64,000 nt of DNA from Polystyrenella longa (GTDB taxonomy: Bacteria; Planctomycetota; Planctomycetia; Planctomycetales; Planctomycetaceae), in the NCBI RefSeq assembly GCF_007750395.1, contig NZ_CP036281.1, positions 4,611,001 through 4,675,000 on the forward strand, read 5' to 3'. Both the position numbers and the translations under genes were made by a program. This document shows, in pieces, positions 18,611 through 28,428 of the stretch; position 1 is the stretch's first letter; each line of letters starts with the position of its first letter. Below the pieces are notes generated by a model. The model saw nothing but the letters and a program-made list of their open reading frames with translations. It was not told where the DNA came from and searched no databases.

Positions 18611-21600
18611 TCATTTGATGTTCAACCGATGCAAAACGAGGTCTGTCCAGTCGAAATCATCGTCTCCAAACCTTAACGTAAACCGGTCATTCGGATCCGA
18701 GGAAAAATCATCCCCCTGCAATGTTTCAAATGCTTTCGACCGGTCGACCACAAACATGCTGCGATAACCAGGCGAATCGTCCAATTTCCCCCCAATCCGG
18801 ATCGACCCATCGCTCTGCTCGGCCGCTTCAAAGAAGTCGACCTGAACAAAGACAAAGAATACATGGCTCCGGTTCGTCGAATTATTCACCATCTTGGCAA
18901 GCAGACGCTGAGGAATGGGATAATCTAAACTGTCAGACGCACTTCCAACTTCAAACAGACGGCGAGTAGGATCGATCGGCAGCTGCCGAAGCATAGTGTG
19001 TTCCATACTTTGATCTCCGTCTTCCACGAAGCTGAAATCGCGGAAAGGACGAGAACCAGGCATTCCAGGCAAATACATGCCAGTCACTGGATCCGGTCCC
19101 GGAGTCACTCCATTCCACACTTGATCGCGAGATTGAATGAACTGAACCCACCAGTCCCGTGCCGCTTCACTGTTGGCATCAGGAAGATAGACACTGTTAT
19201 TCGGAGTCAGGTCGAGCGTAAACAAACGAATTTCATCCATCAACGCCCCAAGGACTTCCGGAGCCCGGACGGTATTCCAATTGATCTTACCCGGAAGACG
19301 GGTGTGATCCGGATCATTTGCGTTGAACGTAATTGTGGGGTCATCAACATTAGAATCGTAACGAGGTATCTCGACATAACCGAACAGTCGATACCAGCGA
19401 TTGGCCGCTAAACCTGTCACAGGATCAAGGAAGAAGTTAACGCCCGCTGTATTCCTTCCGTCCATATGAAGCCCGAGATTGGAACCGCCGAGAATACCGT
19501 CTGTTAATTCCGTCGGATCGTACAACGGCACAGACAATAGCTCGATTGGAGAATAAAAGTCACGATCAAAGTGAGGCTGCCAAATCGTGTAGCCTGTTGA
19601 TAAGTCAGTCGACGCATGAAAGTTCTCTCCACCAATCGTGTTTCTTACCATCGACAGGTCGTTCGAAACATCAACATCATCCGTCAGGGGATCGAATGAG
19701 ACATTAAAGTCGTTTCGGTCCAGTTGTTCTACGCGTTCACGAGACAAAGGACTTCCGGCAGTCAGTTTGCTGATGACATCAGTCCTTACGTCAGCTCCAC
19801 TGTCCAAAATCGCACGCGAATCATCTAAGTCCAGTGTGAAGATGCCGCTGTCTTTTTCAATTTGAAACTTATCTACTTCAACCCAGACGTTGTCAGAGAC
19901 GGCTCCCAGTGAGAGAGAGAGGTCATCCATCTCTGCTGGATCGACTCCACGCATTGTGTTCATACGGCGTTCCAACGTCATCGTGATCGTCGTTAAATCG
20001 GCGACCAGATCTTCGCCCCCCATCAAGGGGTCGTCAGGAATACTCCCCATCAAGTGAGGTTCGGCCGGATCTCCCGACATTCCTGATTGCCCGATCGGTG
20101 TTCCAGTGTTGTCCGTTAGTACGTAATCGTAATCGATAAAGTAAGAAGGATCACTTTGCATTACGCCGGGAATATCGGGTGTATGTGTCGCCAGATCAAG
20201 GAACCGAAAACCATACTGTTTTGGTGCGATAATATTAGCGGGGTCGTTGTCACTGAAGTCGACAGGATTGACCCCGTCTTCGTAGTTAACATCAACCCGC
20301 ATTTCACCGTGCCACTGATCCGGGGTGGCCGCTCCAGGATTAAAGTACGAAGAAGAAAGAATCACATAATGATCTCCAGCAGGAATGACCTGCTCTTTAC
20401 GGATCGTCAAATACTCTTCGTAGATCGTCCCGTTGACGTCATATTCCAGTTTGAGCCGCCAGACACCATTGTCGTGGAGGTCGGTCGTATCGATTCGCGT
20501 ATTAACATCACCAGTCGCGTCAACGTCAACACCATTGTCGAGATTCACAGAGTACGGAACCGTGTTTTTCAATTCGATATAAACGAACTTCTGTCGATCA
20601 ATATCATTCCATTCCGTCGCATTGAGATTAAGCGAACCAGAGGCATTAGGCTGTTGCTCTGTCAGAACGACGTAAGCTTCGTTTAAAACGAGTTCTTGTG
20701 CTTCGAGACCGTAGACCAGATCACGATCACCCCCTTCATTCATATACGGGTTATCGTCCAGTCCCCATCCATTCGAAAGATCAAAGTCGAATTCAAAGAT
20801 GTCGATCACATTATCGCGGTCCATCTGATTAACCGCGTTTATCGCAAATTGGGCAATGTCTGTCTCGTTGATGACCGGATCGATTGCAAAAGGTCCTGTG
20901 ACGTCGTTTCCATGTCCGAGGACATAGAGCAGCACGTAGATATCTCGAGCCATACGTTGACGATCCGTTCGAGCCCAGAATTCCTGCTCCTGTGGAGTCG
21001 AAAACAAACCAGTATAAATGAGATGGCCATCATCATCAGACACCGAGTCATCTCGGTTATTCGCATCTGCAATCCAGGAAGTATCCACCACCGTCGAGTC
21101 CAGAGACTCCGGGTGAGGGGTCAATCGACGCAGGTAAGGGTTACCGTTTGTGTCCAGGTCGACGATATGATTCAAGCTCATTAACCTCTGCAGAAGAGTT
21201 TCTGGTACATCGGTTGGACCGGGAGCCGTCAACTCCACTTCCAACCAGCGTCGTAATGCCAGGCGGAAGGGATCCGCTTCCATCGCTAAATATTCGGCTG
21301 AGTTCGTAAAGTCTAATACAGTCGAGTCGTACGCACTTACTTTGGGAGGGAAGTTGGTTCCACTATCGTATTCCGCAGCACGATTTACACTGGGTGTTGC
21401 GTTACGGGCTTTGATGTCGGAACTGTGGGTGGTCAGGTTTTTGCGAATTTCGGCTGCGCGATTATTCTCGCTCAAGTTCCATGGCATCAACTGAGTTAAA
21501 CGCGATGTCACTGAAGAAAGTTCGCTATCAGAATCAGAAATCTGAAGCGGTCCGTTTTCCGAGATATCAAACTGACTATCCGGGTTCAGTGCCTCCAGCG

Positions 21601-23527
21601 GAGCCCAAATATTGTAATCGGTCTCCATCTCATAGGCTTCGTCAATCAAGGCCTGGGTAATCAGTTCCTCTTCCGGTAATCCGGCGTAGGTATTCTCGTC
21701 GAGATCGTCCCCATTGCCGGGGTCACCGTCCCAGATGGAATAAGACGGGTACGAATAATTCACGTATTTCAGCCACTTCGAAGGCGTATCGGTGCTGAAG
21801 TTCAGCGTCTTGCCATTATTGGGTGACGCGATGGTTTGATAGATGTCCCCCGCCCCTCGCAAGTCGAGCGGATGAACGGCAGTCTCTCCTGAAATTCCGA
21901 CCGGCGTATTGCCGTTGTCGTCATTATTCATCTCCCCGGGTTGAGGATAATCAAGTCGGTCCTGCGAAGCATACAGAGTATCGAAATCGGTAATACCATC
22001 ATCGCCGTATCGACCGAGTACCGTCTCTTCGACATTCCCCGCATTAAACGTCATTTTAACCGAGTTCGCCCACCACCATTCCATGTTGGCCATTTCGAAC
22101 TGGTTAGTCGTGGTATCCGGAGTACGGTTGAAGAAGTCGATGTGGTCCGCTTTCGCTGACGCAATATCGCCTGGGGTGTTGAAGTCGGCATCGGTCGCCG
22201 TGAAGACCCACAGTGGATTAACTTCCGAGGGAGATAATCCCAGATTCGATTTCGAGATGAAATCGGCCAGGGAATCAGCATTGTCGTCACCGAACACGGA
22301 ACCGCCAGTCAGATCCACGACACCATTAATGTTTCCGTGGGCGTTCAGGTTCACTAACCCATCGGCATCTAGAATCGTAATCGCATACATGGGAACAAAG
22401 TAACGAGTTCCGTCAGGTGTTTCCTGAATGGGAAAGTCGAGGTCCATCCAGATCGCTTCCTTGACTCCATCCCCATCCGGGTCCGCATCATAGGAATAGT
22501 AGGGTTGGGTATATTCTTTCCATTCAGCACCATCAACCGGCGGACCGGTGGGGCTGTCGACCAGCACGCGGAAATAAGTTCCCGAATAAAAGACCCACTC
22601 GCCGAAACTGTAAGTATGCGATCCATCGTAAGCTTCCAAAGCCCAGACGCCTTCGCTCCATGTTTCATTAGGATTATTGACAGGATCAAAATCGGGGAAT
22701 GGAAACGGCGTGGAAATTCCTTCAACAGATCCCGAGTTGTAAAAGTAACGATCTGTTACAAAACCACTGCCATCATTTGCTTTGTGTCCTTTATTCGCCC
22801 GCATTGAGAGTGGAGAATAACCAGAATCGTTCATCCAGTCACGAAACAATTTTACTCGTCCAGTACTGTCCTCTCGCAGGACTTCCGGGCGGTGATACGA
22901 CGGTTTTACGACCAGAACGGGGTTGTTATTAGAATCCAGACCGTACCCTCGATAGGCCAGAAAAGTGTTATTGAAGTCGGGAGCGGTATAAGGGGCGTCG
23001 GGGGTGTAGTCAAAGTTGTTATTGAACACCTCAAAGATGCCGCCATTCGCCGCGGGCGAGGCGTTCATCCAGGGTTCCGATGTTCCGTCGTCACTGCCAT
23101 CGTAATTGTTGTCGAAAACTGGCAAACCTGAGTCGAGCATCAGGTTGTAGCCTGTACCCGAATACGGATGCAGGTCGGCTCCAAACATATTTGGAACCAA
23201 TGCGTGTCGACCGCCACTCAGAGCACTATGAGGCAAATCGGCCGGGCCCCCTTTGATGATTTGCTCCAGCGCCCAGTTCATCAGGGCTTCGCGGTCGAAG
23301 TCGGCGACGTTGCGGGCTTTGGCGCGGGGGGTGTTGGCGAAGTATTCGCTGTTGGCCTGTTGTTGTGACGCCATGCTGTAGGCGAAGAACCCAATCACCA
23401 TCATTAAACCGAGTAGCGCCAGCACGACAACGAGTGTCGCTCCTTCTCGGTTGGATGATTTGATCGGACGTGTCTGACAAAGCCCGTGGTCCGTCAGTTC
23501 TCTGCTTTTTTTCATGGTGATAAACAT
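18611..23527 (-). CDS. Giant GspK-like minor pseudopilin (1638 residues)
   Basis: The N-terminus has a 29-residue basic leader ending NREG, then ATLVVVLALLGLMMVIGFFAY, a single helix without Glu +5, which is the GspK type. After the helix comes SEYFANTPRAKARNVADFDREALMNWALEQI. GspK-family core phrases are present: LDADGLVNLNAHGN in the middle and LPGKINWNTVRAPEVLGAL near the C-terminus. The remaining roughly 1500 residues are Asn/Asp-rich and likely beta-rich, with Asp loops such as DADPDGDGVKEAI. It is about five times the size of E. coli GspK. It is last in the G-G-H-I-J-K order of locus 2, so I infer a tip or adhesin-like cap. It resembles the large A member of the Verru_Chthon cassettes. 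GAGGA precedes the first ATG. Confidence 0.78.
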   Translation of the reverse strand: MFITMKKSRELTDHGLCQTRPIKSSNREGATLVVVLALLGLMMVIGFFAYSMASQQQANSEYFANTPRAKARNVADFDREALMNWALEQIIKGGPADLPHSALSGGRHALVPNMFGADLHPYSGTGYNLMLDSGLPVFDNNYDGSDDGTSEPWMNASPAANGGIFEVFNNNFDYTPDAPYTAPDFNNTFLAYRGYGLDSNNNPVLVVKPSYHRPEVLREDSTGRVKLFRDWMNDSGYSPLSMRANKGHKANDGSGFVTDRYFYNSGSVEGISTPFPFPDFDPVNNPNETWSEGVWALEAYDGSHTYSFGEWVFYSGTYFRVLVDSPTGPPVDGAEWKEYTQPYYSYDADPDGDGVKEAIWMDLDFPIQETPDGTRYFVPMYAITILDADGLVNLNAHGNINGVVDLTGGSVFGDDNADSLADFISKSNLGLSPSEVNPLWVFTATDADFNTPGDIASAKADHIDFFNRTPDTTTNQFEMANMEWWWANSVKMTFNAGNVEETVLGRYGDDGITDFDTLYASQDRLDYPQPGEMNNDDNGNTPVGISGETAVHPLDLRGAGDIYQTIASPNNGKTLNFSTDTPSKWLKYVNYSYPSYSIWDGDPGNGDDLDENTYAGLPEEELITQALIDEAYEMETDYNIWAPLEALNPDSQFDISENGPLQISDSDSELSSVTSRLTQLMPWNLSENNRAAEIRKNLTTHSSDIKARNATPSVNRAAEYDSGTNFPPKVSAYDSTVLDFTNSAEYLAMEADPFRLALRRWLEVELTAPGPTDVPETLLQRLMSLNHIVDLDTNGNPYLRRLTPHPESLDSTVVDTSWIADANNRDDSVSDDDGHLIYTGLFSTPQEQEFWARTDRQRMARDIYVLLYVLGHGNDVTGPFAIDPVINETDIAQFAINAVNQMDRDNVIDIFEFDFDLSNGWGLDDNPYMNEGGDRDLVYGLEAQELVLNEAYVVLTEQQPNASGSLNLNATEWNDIDRQKFVYIELKNTVPYSVNLDNGVDVDATGDVNTRIDTTDLHDNGVWRLKLEYDVNGTIYEEYLTIRKEQVIPAGDHYVILSSSYFNPGAATPDQWHGEMRVDVNYEDGVNPVDFSDNDPANIIAPKQYGFRFLDLATHTPDIPGVMQSDPSYFIDYDYVLTDNTGTPIGQSGMSGDPAEPHLMGSIPDDPLMGGEDLVADLTTITMTLERRMNTMRGVDPAEMDDLSLSLGAVSDNVWVEVDKFQIEKDSGIFTLDLDDSRAILDSGADVRTDVISKLTAGSPLSRERVEQLDRNDFNVSFDPLTDDVDVSNDLSMVRNTIGGENFHASTDLSTGYTIWQPHFDRDFYSPIELLSVPLYDPTELTDGILGGSNLGLHMDGRNTAGVNFFLDPVTGLAANRWYRLFGYVEIPRYDSNVDDPTITFNANDPDHTRLPGKINWNTVRAPEVLGALMDEIRLFTLDLTPNNSVYLPDANSEAARDWWVQFIQSRDQVWNGVTPGPDPVTGMYLPGMPGSRPFRDFSFVEDGDQSMEHTMLRQLPIDPTRRLFEVGSASDSLDYPIPQRLLAKMVNNSTNRSHVFFVFVQVDFFEAAEQSDGSIRIGGKLDDSPGYRSMFVVDRSKAFETLQGDDFSSDPNDRFTLRFGDDDFDWTDLVLHRLNIK

Positions 23528-23632
23528 TTGAGTTCATTCCTCTCTGTGGTAGAGAGCCGTGGCCCGAACCGGCTGAAAACTGGTTCGTAAATGGTTGTAT
23601 TTCTGAATCGCAAAGTTGTGCGAGTAATGGTC

Positions 23633-25078
23633 TTAATCAATCAGTGAATGTTGAATCGTCAACTGCCGCGTCCGCTCACTTCGTGTATCCCAATACCGAA
23701 TAGTGATTTGAATCGCGCGAACGGGTGTAGGATTTGTTCCGTCATCGGGGCGATAAGGTGGATCATCATTCACAGTGTCCGATGGAAACAAATCGACAGT
23801 GGGATGCCACGTATCGAAGATATTTCCCGGATACGAAGCTGGCAGCGGAGAATAAGTATCCCGCACTGTGGTAGTGCCATAGGTAAAATCGCCACCCGGC
23901 AATCCGTGGCCAATATCAACGAACGAGTTCAGCTGTTCATCCCATAATTTCACATCGAAACTGAGCACGTTGGTCATCAACAAGTCCTCGAACTGTCGAG
24001 GCCCCCCTTCGCCAGACGTATCAAAGTCATCGATCAACCCATCGTCGTTTGCGTCATCCAAGGTCGTGACATCCAATGGGCTGGACCCCGCAGCCCCCGG
24101 ATAAGTAAACGCGGAATGGGACGTCTCTGCATGGGTAAAGCGGCCAACATAAATCGGGGTCCCCGATTCCTGAATGAATTCCCGCGGCAACCCGGTTCCA
24201 AAGCTGAACCCGAACCGAGTTCGCGGATGCGCGAGCGGATTGGAGATTCCACTTGCAGTATTTTCTAGACTGTTTTGAGCACTTAAAGTCTTGCCAACAC
24301 CATTGAGCGTCAGCTTTGTTCCATCATGAAACGCGGAGATATCGAAGTCGTTCCAGAAGTCTCCGGTCGCATAAGTGGTAAGCGCGTCGACAGTGGCGTC
24401 GTAATCCCCCGTGATCAAATCGGTACTGCCACTAGTCTGCGGTTGGTTCTTGGCTTCTTCAACAGGTTGATACAACAATAAGACACGCCGATATAGGTTT
24501 CCATTCCGTACGAAGTAAGCAACTTCAGCATATCGAGATGCGGTGAGCCCTTCGTTCCCAATCAAGTCCTGCTGAAAATCACTCCAACTGGGTTGATCAA
24601 TATCTAAGTCTTCATCGCTATTTGCCAATGTGGTCGCTTTACCATAAATCAGATTATCAAGATCGGTGTCCGTCACTTGCCCCGAAATATAGCGGTCAAT
24701 CGTCAATTGCAATACATCGTCCGTGTCATCGTTGACGTTGTTATCGGAGATATAAATGTATCCGATTCGTTCGCTGAAATTTCTCAATTCGAAGTCAGTG
24801 TCAGTAGGAACAGGAGCGGTCTCGCCTGCAGCAAAAGGAATCACATTCCGGAATGTGCGTGTTTCCAGATCGCTTTTGAGAATGGTGGTCAGCGTGCGGG
24901 CTTTTTCATCGTTGTTCGAAATGCCGCTCGTCTGGACGATCGTGTCAGTCGCGACACGGAAGACCTGCGCAAAGGCGAACATCATGATGGTCACCAGGAC
25001 GATGGACACCAACAGTTCGACCAGAGTGAAACCACGTCGGGCTGATGTTGTTCTGGTTGTGGCAGTGGTTGAAATCAT
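23633..25078 (-). CDS. GspJ/PilW-like pseudopilin
   Basis: 481 residues. After a Thr-rich leader, RRG then FTLVELLVSIVLVTIMMFAFAQVF gives a canonical prepilin site with Glu +5. The following DEKARTLTTILKSDLETRTFRNVIPF is the GspJ/PilW pattern of a helix leading to a paired-strand domain, and a late FDVKLWDE strand is also family-like. It is more than twice the usual GspJ length. It contains an EF-hand-like loop DANDDGLIDDFD. GAGGAAG lies before the ATG. It corresponds to the C member of Verru_Chthon-type cassettes by position. It probably belongs to the tip complex of the locus 2 pseudopilus. Confidence 0.8.
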   Translation of the reverse strand: MISTTATTRTTSARRGFTLVELLVSIVLVTIMMFAFAQVFRVATDTIVQTSGISNNDEKARTLTTILKSDLETRTFRNVIPFAAGETAPVPTDTDFELRNFSERIGYIYISDNNVNDDTDDVLQLTIDRYISGQVTDTDLDNLIYGKATTLANSDEDLDIDQPSWSDFQQDLIGNEGLTASRYAEVAYFVRNGNLYRRVLLLYQPVEEAKNQPQTSGSTDLITGDYDATVDALTTYATGDFWNDFDISAFHDGTKLTLNGVGKTLSAQNSLENTASGISNPLAHPRTRFGFSFGTGLPREFIQESGTPIYVGRFTHAETSHSAFTYPGAAGSSPLDVTTLDDANDDGLIDDFDTSGEGGPRQFEDLLMTNVLSFDVKLWDEQLNSFVDIGHGLPGGDFTYGTTTVRDTYSPLPASYPGNIFDTWHPTVDLFPSDTVNDDPPYRPDDGTNPTPVRAIQITIRYWDTRSERTRQLTIQHSLID

Positions 25079-25152
25079 CGAATTCTTCCTCGGGCCCCGT
25101 TTTTACTTCTCACGAAATTGGCTGTAACTAAGTCAGTAGGACAGGTGAAACA

Positions 25153-26334
25153 CTAGTCGGTCGTGAATGCTTTCAATGGATACACGTCGATTACATTACG
25201 TACTAACATGAGCTTCGTGCTACTTTTCACCGCGGGTCGGTCAATTGAAACGACGTAAGGGTTGGTCGATTCCACGCTGACAATTTTATACCAGTGGCAT
25301 TTCTCCGCATCGAAAATGAAGTTCCCCACCTTGGGTGGTGGCTCCAGGTCACTGGCGTTGATCTCGGCCACAGCCGAACCAATCGTCAATGTGCTGCCGG
25401 TATAAACTGTTTCCGAATCGGGTTCGAAACTACGGTTGAAAAAGACCACGATATCCGCATTGTTATTTACCTGGGTTCCGTCAATGTACGTTCGACGAAC
25501 CGACATTAACCAACTTAAACGCGGGTCGGAAACTTCCAACTGAACTCGCTCGGGAGAGAACGTACTGGCGACTGGATAAGTGTCTGTGGCGTCGCCATCG
25601 TTATTTCGATCCACTGAATCGAAGGTTTCCGACCAGTGAATTCGATTCGGGCTGCCTGGTTCCACCCCGGTTAGAAATCGATACTCGGCCCCTTTACCGG
25701 TGGAGCTGAATAGAATCGCGCGGGCGCGTACTAGACCGGTCTGATTCCCAACCATGTCGTTAATCCCTGTCAAATCGGCTTTGGGATCAACATCCACATA
25801 TTCATAAGGGGGAACAAACGACTCCACTGCCGCAGTAACGAGGGGCTCCCAGGTATCCGAGGACGTGGTGAACAGGACGGCATCGTCGCGATCACCTGCG
25901 CCAGAAATATCGCGGTCCAGATCGAGCATCGTCAAAGAGGTGTCAAAAGTCTGGCGGGTAATCGTATCCCCATAAAGGTTTTCATTCCCACTTCCAAGAT
26001 CAAGCGCGTCGATATATCCCTGCGGATCAACGACGATATAGCCAGAGACCCCCGGACTGGGAATCGCTCCCGGAAAGGAACCATCATCCCATTGATCGAC
26101 GTAGCCCGGATACATGTCTAACATCGTTTCCACGTTGAATCGTAAGCTGGTCGCTGAAGTCAGATGATGCGCGCGGACGGTGCGCAGGATGGCGGCCGGG
26201 AACATGGTCGCCAGAGCCACCAGCCCAATTCCCATTAAGAGAATGGAGATTAACACTTCAACCAGCGTGGTACCGGTTCGTCCGGTGCGGGCGTGTTGTG
26301 TGTCCGATCGCGTTGTCTGAAATGCGCGAATCAT
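25153..26334 (-). CDS. GspI/PilV-like pseudopilin
   Basis: 393 residues. TGRTG then TTLVEVLISILLMGIGLVALATMFPAA carries the prepilin site (Glu +5) and the PilV-like G-x-x-A-L helix end. The post-helix LRTVRAHHLTSATSLRFNVETMLD fits the GspI/PilV group. The ATG overlaps the previous stop (ATGA), so it is translationally coupled to the GspH-like gene. An Asp loop DRNNDGDATDT is present. The domain is far larger than classical GspI (about 120 residues). Confidence 0.78.
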   Translation of the reverse strand: MIRAFQTTRSDTQHARTGRTGTTLVEVLISILLMGIGLVALATMFPAAILRTVRAHHLTSATSLRFNVETMLDMYPGYVDQWDDGSFPGAIPSPGVSGYIVVDPQGYIDALDLGSGNENLYGDTITRQTFDTSLTMLDLDRDISGAGDRDDAVLFTTSSDTWEPLVTAAVESFVPPYEYVDVDPKADLTGINDMVGNQTGLVRARAILFSSTGKGAEYRFLTGVEPGSPNRIHWSETFDSVDRNNDGDATDTYPVASTFSPERVQLEVSDPRLSWLMSVRRTYIDGTQVNNNADIVVFFNRSFEPDSETVYTGSTLTIGSAVAEINASDLEPPPKVGNFIFDAEKCHWYKIVSVESTNPYVVSIDRPAVKSSTKLMLVRNVIDVYPLKAFTTD

Positions 26335-27326
26335 TCTGTTATTCCCGTTCTGGCTAGTTTGAATGGATCGGTGCCACCGTTGTCCGTATTAATCGGGGGC
26401 GTGCTAATCTGGCCAGTTTGAGTAAAAATGGTCACAAGGGATTCATTCCCTTCTTTGTTTTCATCACCAAAATCGAAGCCCAAGGTGACATCTTCGATCT
26501 CGACGATGGGGAGATGCAGTAACCCTTGAATTGACAGTGGCCCATCGACCGTTCCGAGTGGACTGAACATGATGTCGACGTAGTCTGAATCCGCAAGTGC
26601 TCCCCACGCCAAAGGACGAATGGAAGGACTCTGTAATTCCAACACCGATAAATCGATAAACACACCATCCGGAAAACTGATGGGATCTTCATCCGCCATT
26701 TCGACGGGGGCGAGTGTCACTTCGTGATCGCCTTCGTTAACAAATCCTGCTGAGATATCCATATTTGTCCCTGTCGCATCGCGATATTCCGGAACGATTC
26801 TTAATCGATCTGAAGTTATCGAACTTGAGAGAGTTCCACTTTGGATGTGGTACCACCAATTTCCCAACCGAACCTTTGATTTTTCAGTCAATAGCCCTCT
26901 GTTATAAAGCGAGTTCCAGTTCACACCCGTACCATTTACAACGTCAGCATCTCCCCAAGTGGGAGGGCCCATGCTCGAATCTCGGCGGACTTCAATATCT
27001 CCTGCAGTTTCATTCTCCACGACTTCCAGATACGCCATCGATCTGACCATGTAGTGGCCTTCGACATCTTCGTAATAGAGTCGCAAGCCGCGGGGTTCAT
27101 TCGCGTGGCTCGCCCGGTCGCGGGCACCTTCGAGCGCCGCCTGAATGGTTCGCGCGGCTGATGGAACCCGACTGTTGTCCAACGCCACCGTTAACGTGGA
27201 GACGGTGGCCGCGGTCAAGATTCCCAGAATGAGAATCGCCACCATCAACTCGATCAACGTAAAACCGGAGGCTCTACGTCGCGATATGAAAAAGTGTTCT
27301 AATAGGGGCTGTCGGCAGCTAATCAT
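26331..27326 (-). CDS. GspH/FimT-like pseudopilin
   Basis: 331 residues. I start at the ATG at 27326, one base after the stop of the preceding gene, with GAGG in the end of that gene; a longer frame would overlap it by 119 bp. The leader MISCRQPLLEHFFISRRRASG is followed by FTLIELMVAILILGILTAATVSTL. The next segment SRVPSAARTIQAALEGARDRA is the GspH/FimT hallmark. A beta-rich domain follows, ending with a short Gly/Asp segment. Its place after two GspG-like genes mirrors locus 1. Confidence 0.8.
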   Translation of the reverse strand: MISCRQPLLEHFFISRRRASGFTLIELMVAILILGILTAATVSTLTVALDNSRVPSAARTIQAALEGARDRASHANEPRGLRLYYEDVEGHYMVRSMAYLEVVENETAGDIEVRRDSSMGPPTWGDADVVNGTGVNWNSLYNRGLLTEKSKVRLGNWWYHIQSGTLSSSITSDRLRIVPEYRDATGTNMDISAGFVNEGDHEVTLAPVEMADEDPISFPDGVFIDLSVLELQSPSIRPLAWGALADSDYVDIMFSPLGTVDGPLSIQGLLHLPIVEIEDVTLGFDFGDENKEGNESLVTIFTQTGQISTPPINTDNGGTDPFKLARTGITE

Positions 27327-27327
27327 C

Positions 27328-28383
27328 TTAGTTTCCTCGCGTGCCCTGGTGATTCGTAATGTCGTCATTGATAGGAGAGTTATAAATGTGATCCGCCGAG
27401 GTGGAGTCCGTTTGAGCGGGATCAAACGTGAACCCACCAAAGACAAGTTCGGGCTCTGCCAGAATTGACTCCAACGGCTCCTTCACGCCCAGAGTTTGAT
27501 CCTGTCCTGCAGAGACCACAACCATGGTGTGGTAAGTATCAAAGTGATGTGGCTCGGGAGGAGTAACAGCATCATCAAACGTGAAAGCAAATACACCAGC
27601 CGAATTTAACACGCCCAGTTCACTGGCCGTTGCCTGGCTCAGAATTCCTTTGGGATCGTCTGGATCTGTTTCTAATACGTTATCGGGTTTGTCCGCGGCG
27701 GCAGGAATGTATAAACGTAACAGTAAATTGCCACCGATCAGGTTTGTGCCATCCGGTCTCGTCAGGAATGTTGGCCACAGGTACATCCTCAGAGGATTGC
27801 CCCACCCATCGAGAAACTCTAAACGACCATCACCATCGGTATCGCCAATTTCGTTGCTGCTGAAATCAGTTTCTGCTGCAGTGATACTCAATAGCGGGAC
27901 AGGGTTCTCACCGGCAATCGTGCCTTTCATCAGAAGTTCGTACAGAATTTCCGACGAGAACGCCGCTTCTTCTGCCGATGTTCCGACAGCATTGGCACCA
28001 TTCACGGGATCGTTGTAGCTGGATGGATCCAACAGGTAGTCCATTCCAAAATACTTGCCCATGTAATGTTTATGTACACAAACAGAAATCAGATCATCTT
28101 TGTAGTTCGGTCCGCTGGACCAGTTCCGGGAAAGGTCTTGAATCGTACCCTGGAACCGACCACGTTCTTTGGCTAATCGGAACGCACGTAATCGGTCCTG
28201 GACGAGTTCGTCAATCTTTTTTAGAGTCGCCCGAGTCTGGGTTTCTCTTCCGGAATTCAGAACGTTACCGATCACTACGGTAAAAATACCCATAATCACG
28301 GCCATGATCGTCAGGACGATCATGATTTCGACCAGCGTGAAACCACGTTTTTTCTGTTTGATTGTCACGTCTGCTGTTTTCAT
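27328..28383 (-). CDS. GspG-like pseudopilin with calcium-type loop
   Basis: 351 residues. KKRG then FTLVEIMIVLTIMAVIMGIFTVV with Glu +5 is a prepilin signal; the following ETQTRATLKKIDELVQDRLRAFRLA resembles the GspG alpha1 extension. Near the middle DTDGDGRLEFLDGWGNPLRMY combines an EF-hand-like loop with the D-x-W-G-N-P phrase typical of GspG calcium domains. AGGAAAG lies before the ATG. It is one of two GspG-like genes side by side. It may be the major or an alternative fibre subunit, and at 351 residues it is long for that role. Confidence 0.8.
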   Translation of the reverse strand: MKTADVTIKQKKRGFTLVEIMIVLTIMAVIMGIFTVVIGNVLNSGRETQTRATLKKIDELVQDRLRAFRLAKERGRFQGTIQDLSRNWSSGPNYKDDLISVCVHKHYMGKYFGMDYLLDPSSYNDPVNGANAVGTSAEEAAFSSEILYELLMKGTIAGENPVPLLSITAAETDFSSNEIGDTDGDGRLEFLDGWGNPLRMYLWPTFLTRPDGTNLIGGNLLLRLYIPAAADKPDNVLETDPDDPKGILSQATASELGVLNSAGVFAFTFDDAVTPPEPHHFDTYHTMVVVSAGQDQTLGVKEPLESILAEPELVFGGFTFDPAQTDSTSADHIYNSPINDDITNHQGTRGN

Positions 28384-28428
28384 CTGTCTAAGCTTTCCTG
28401 TAGATCGGATGGGAATCGACCAAGTCGA

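Noticed and set aside
20156-21184. Long plus-strand frames (up to 176 codons) within the giant pseudopilin gene
   Set aside because: They lie opposite an intact 1638-codon gene with clear N- and C-terminal features, and are antisense shadows.
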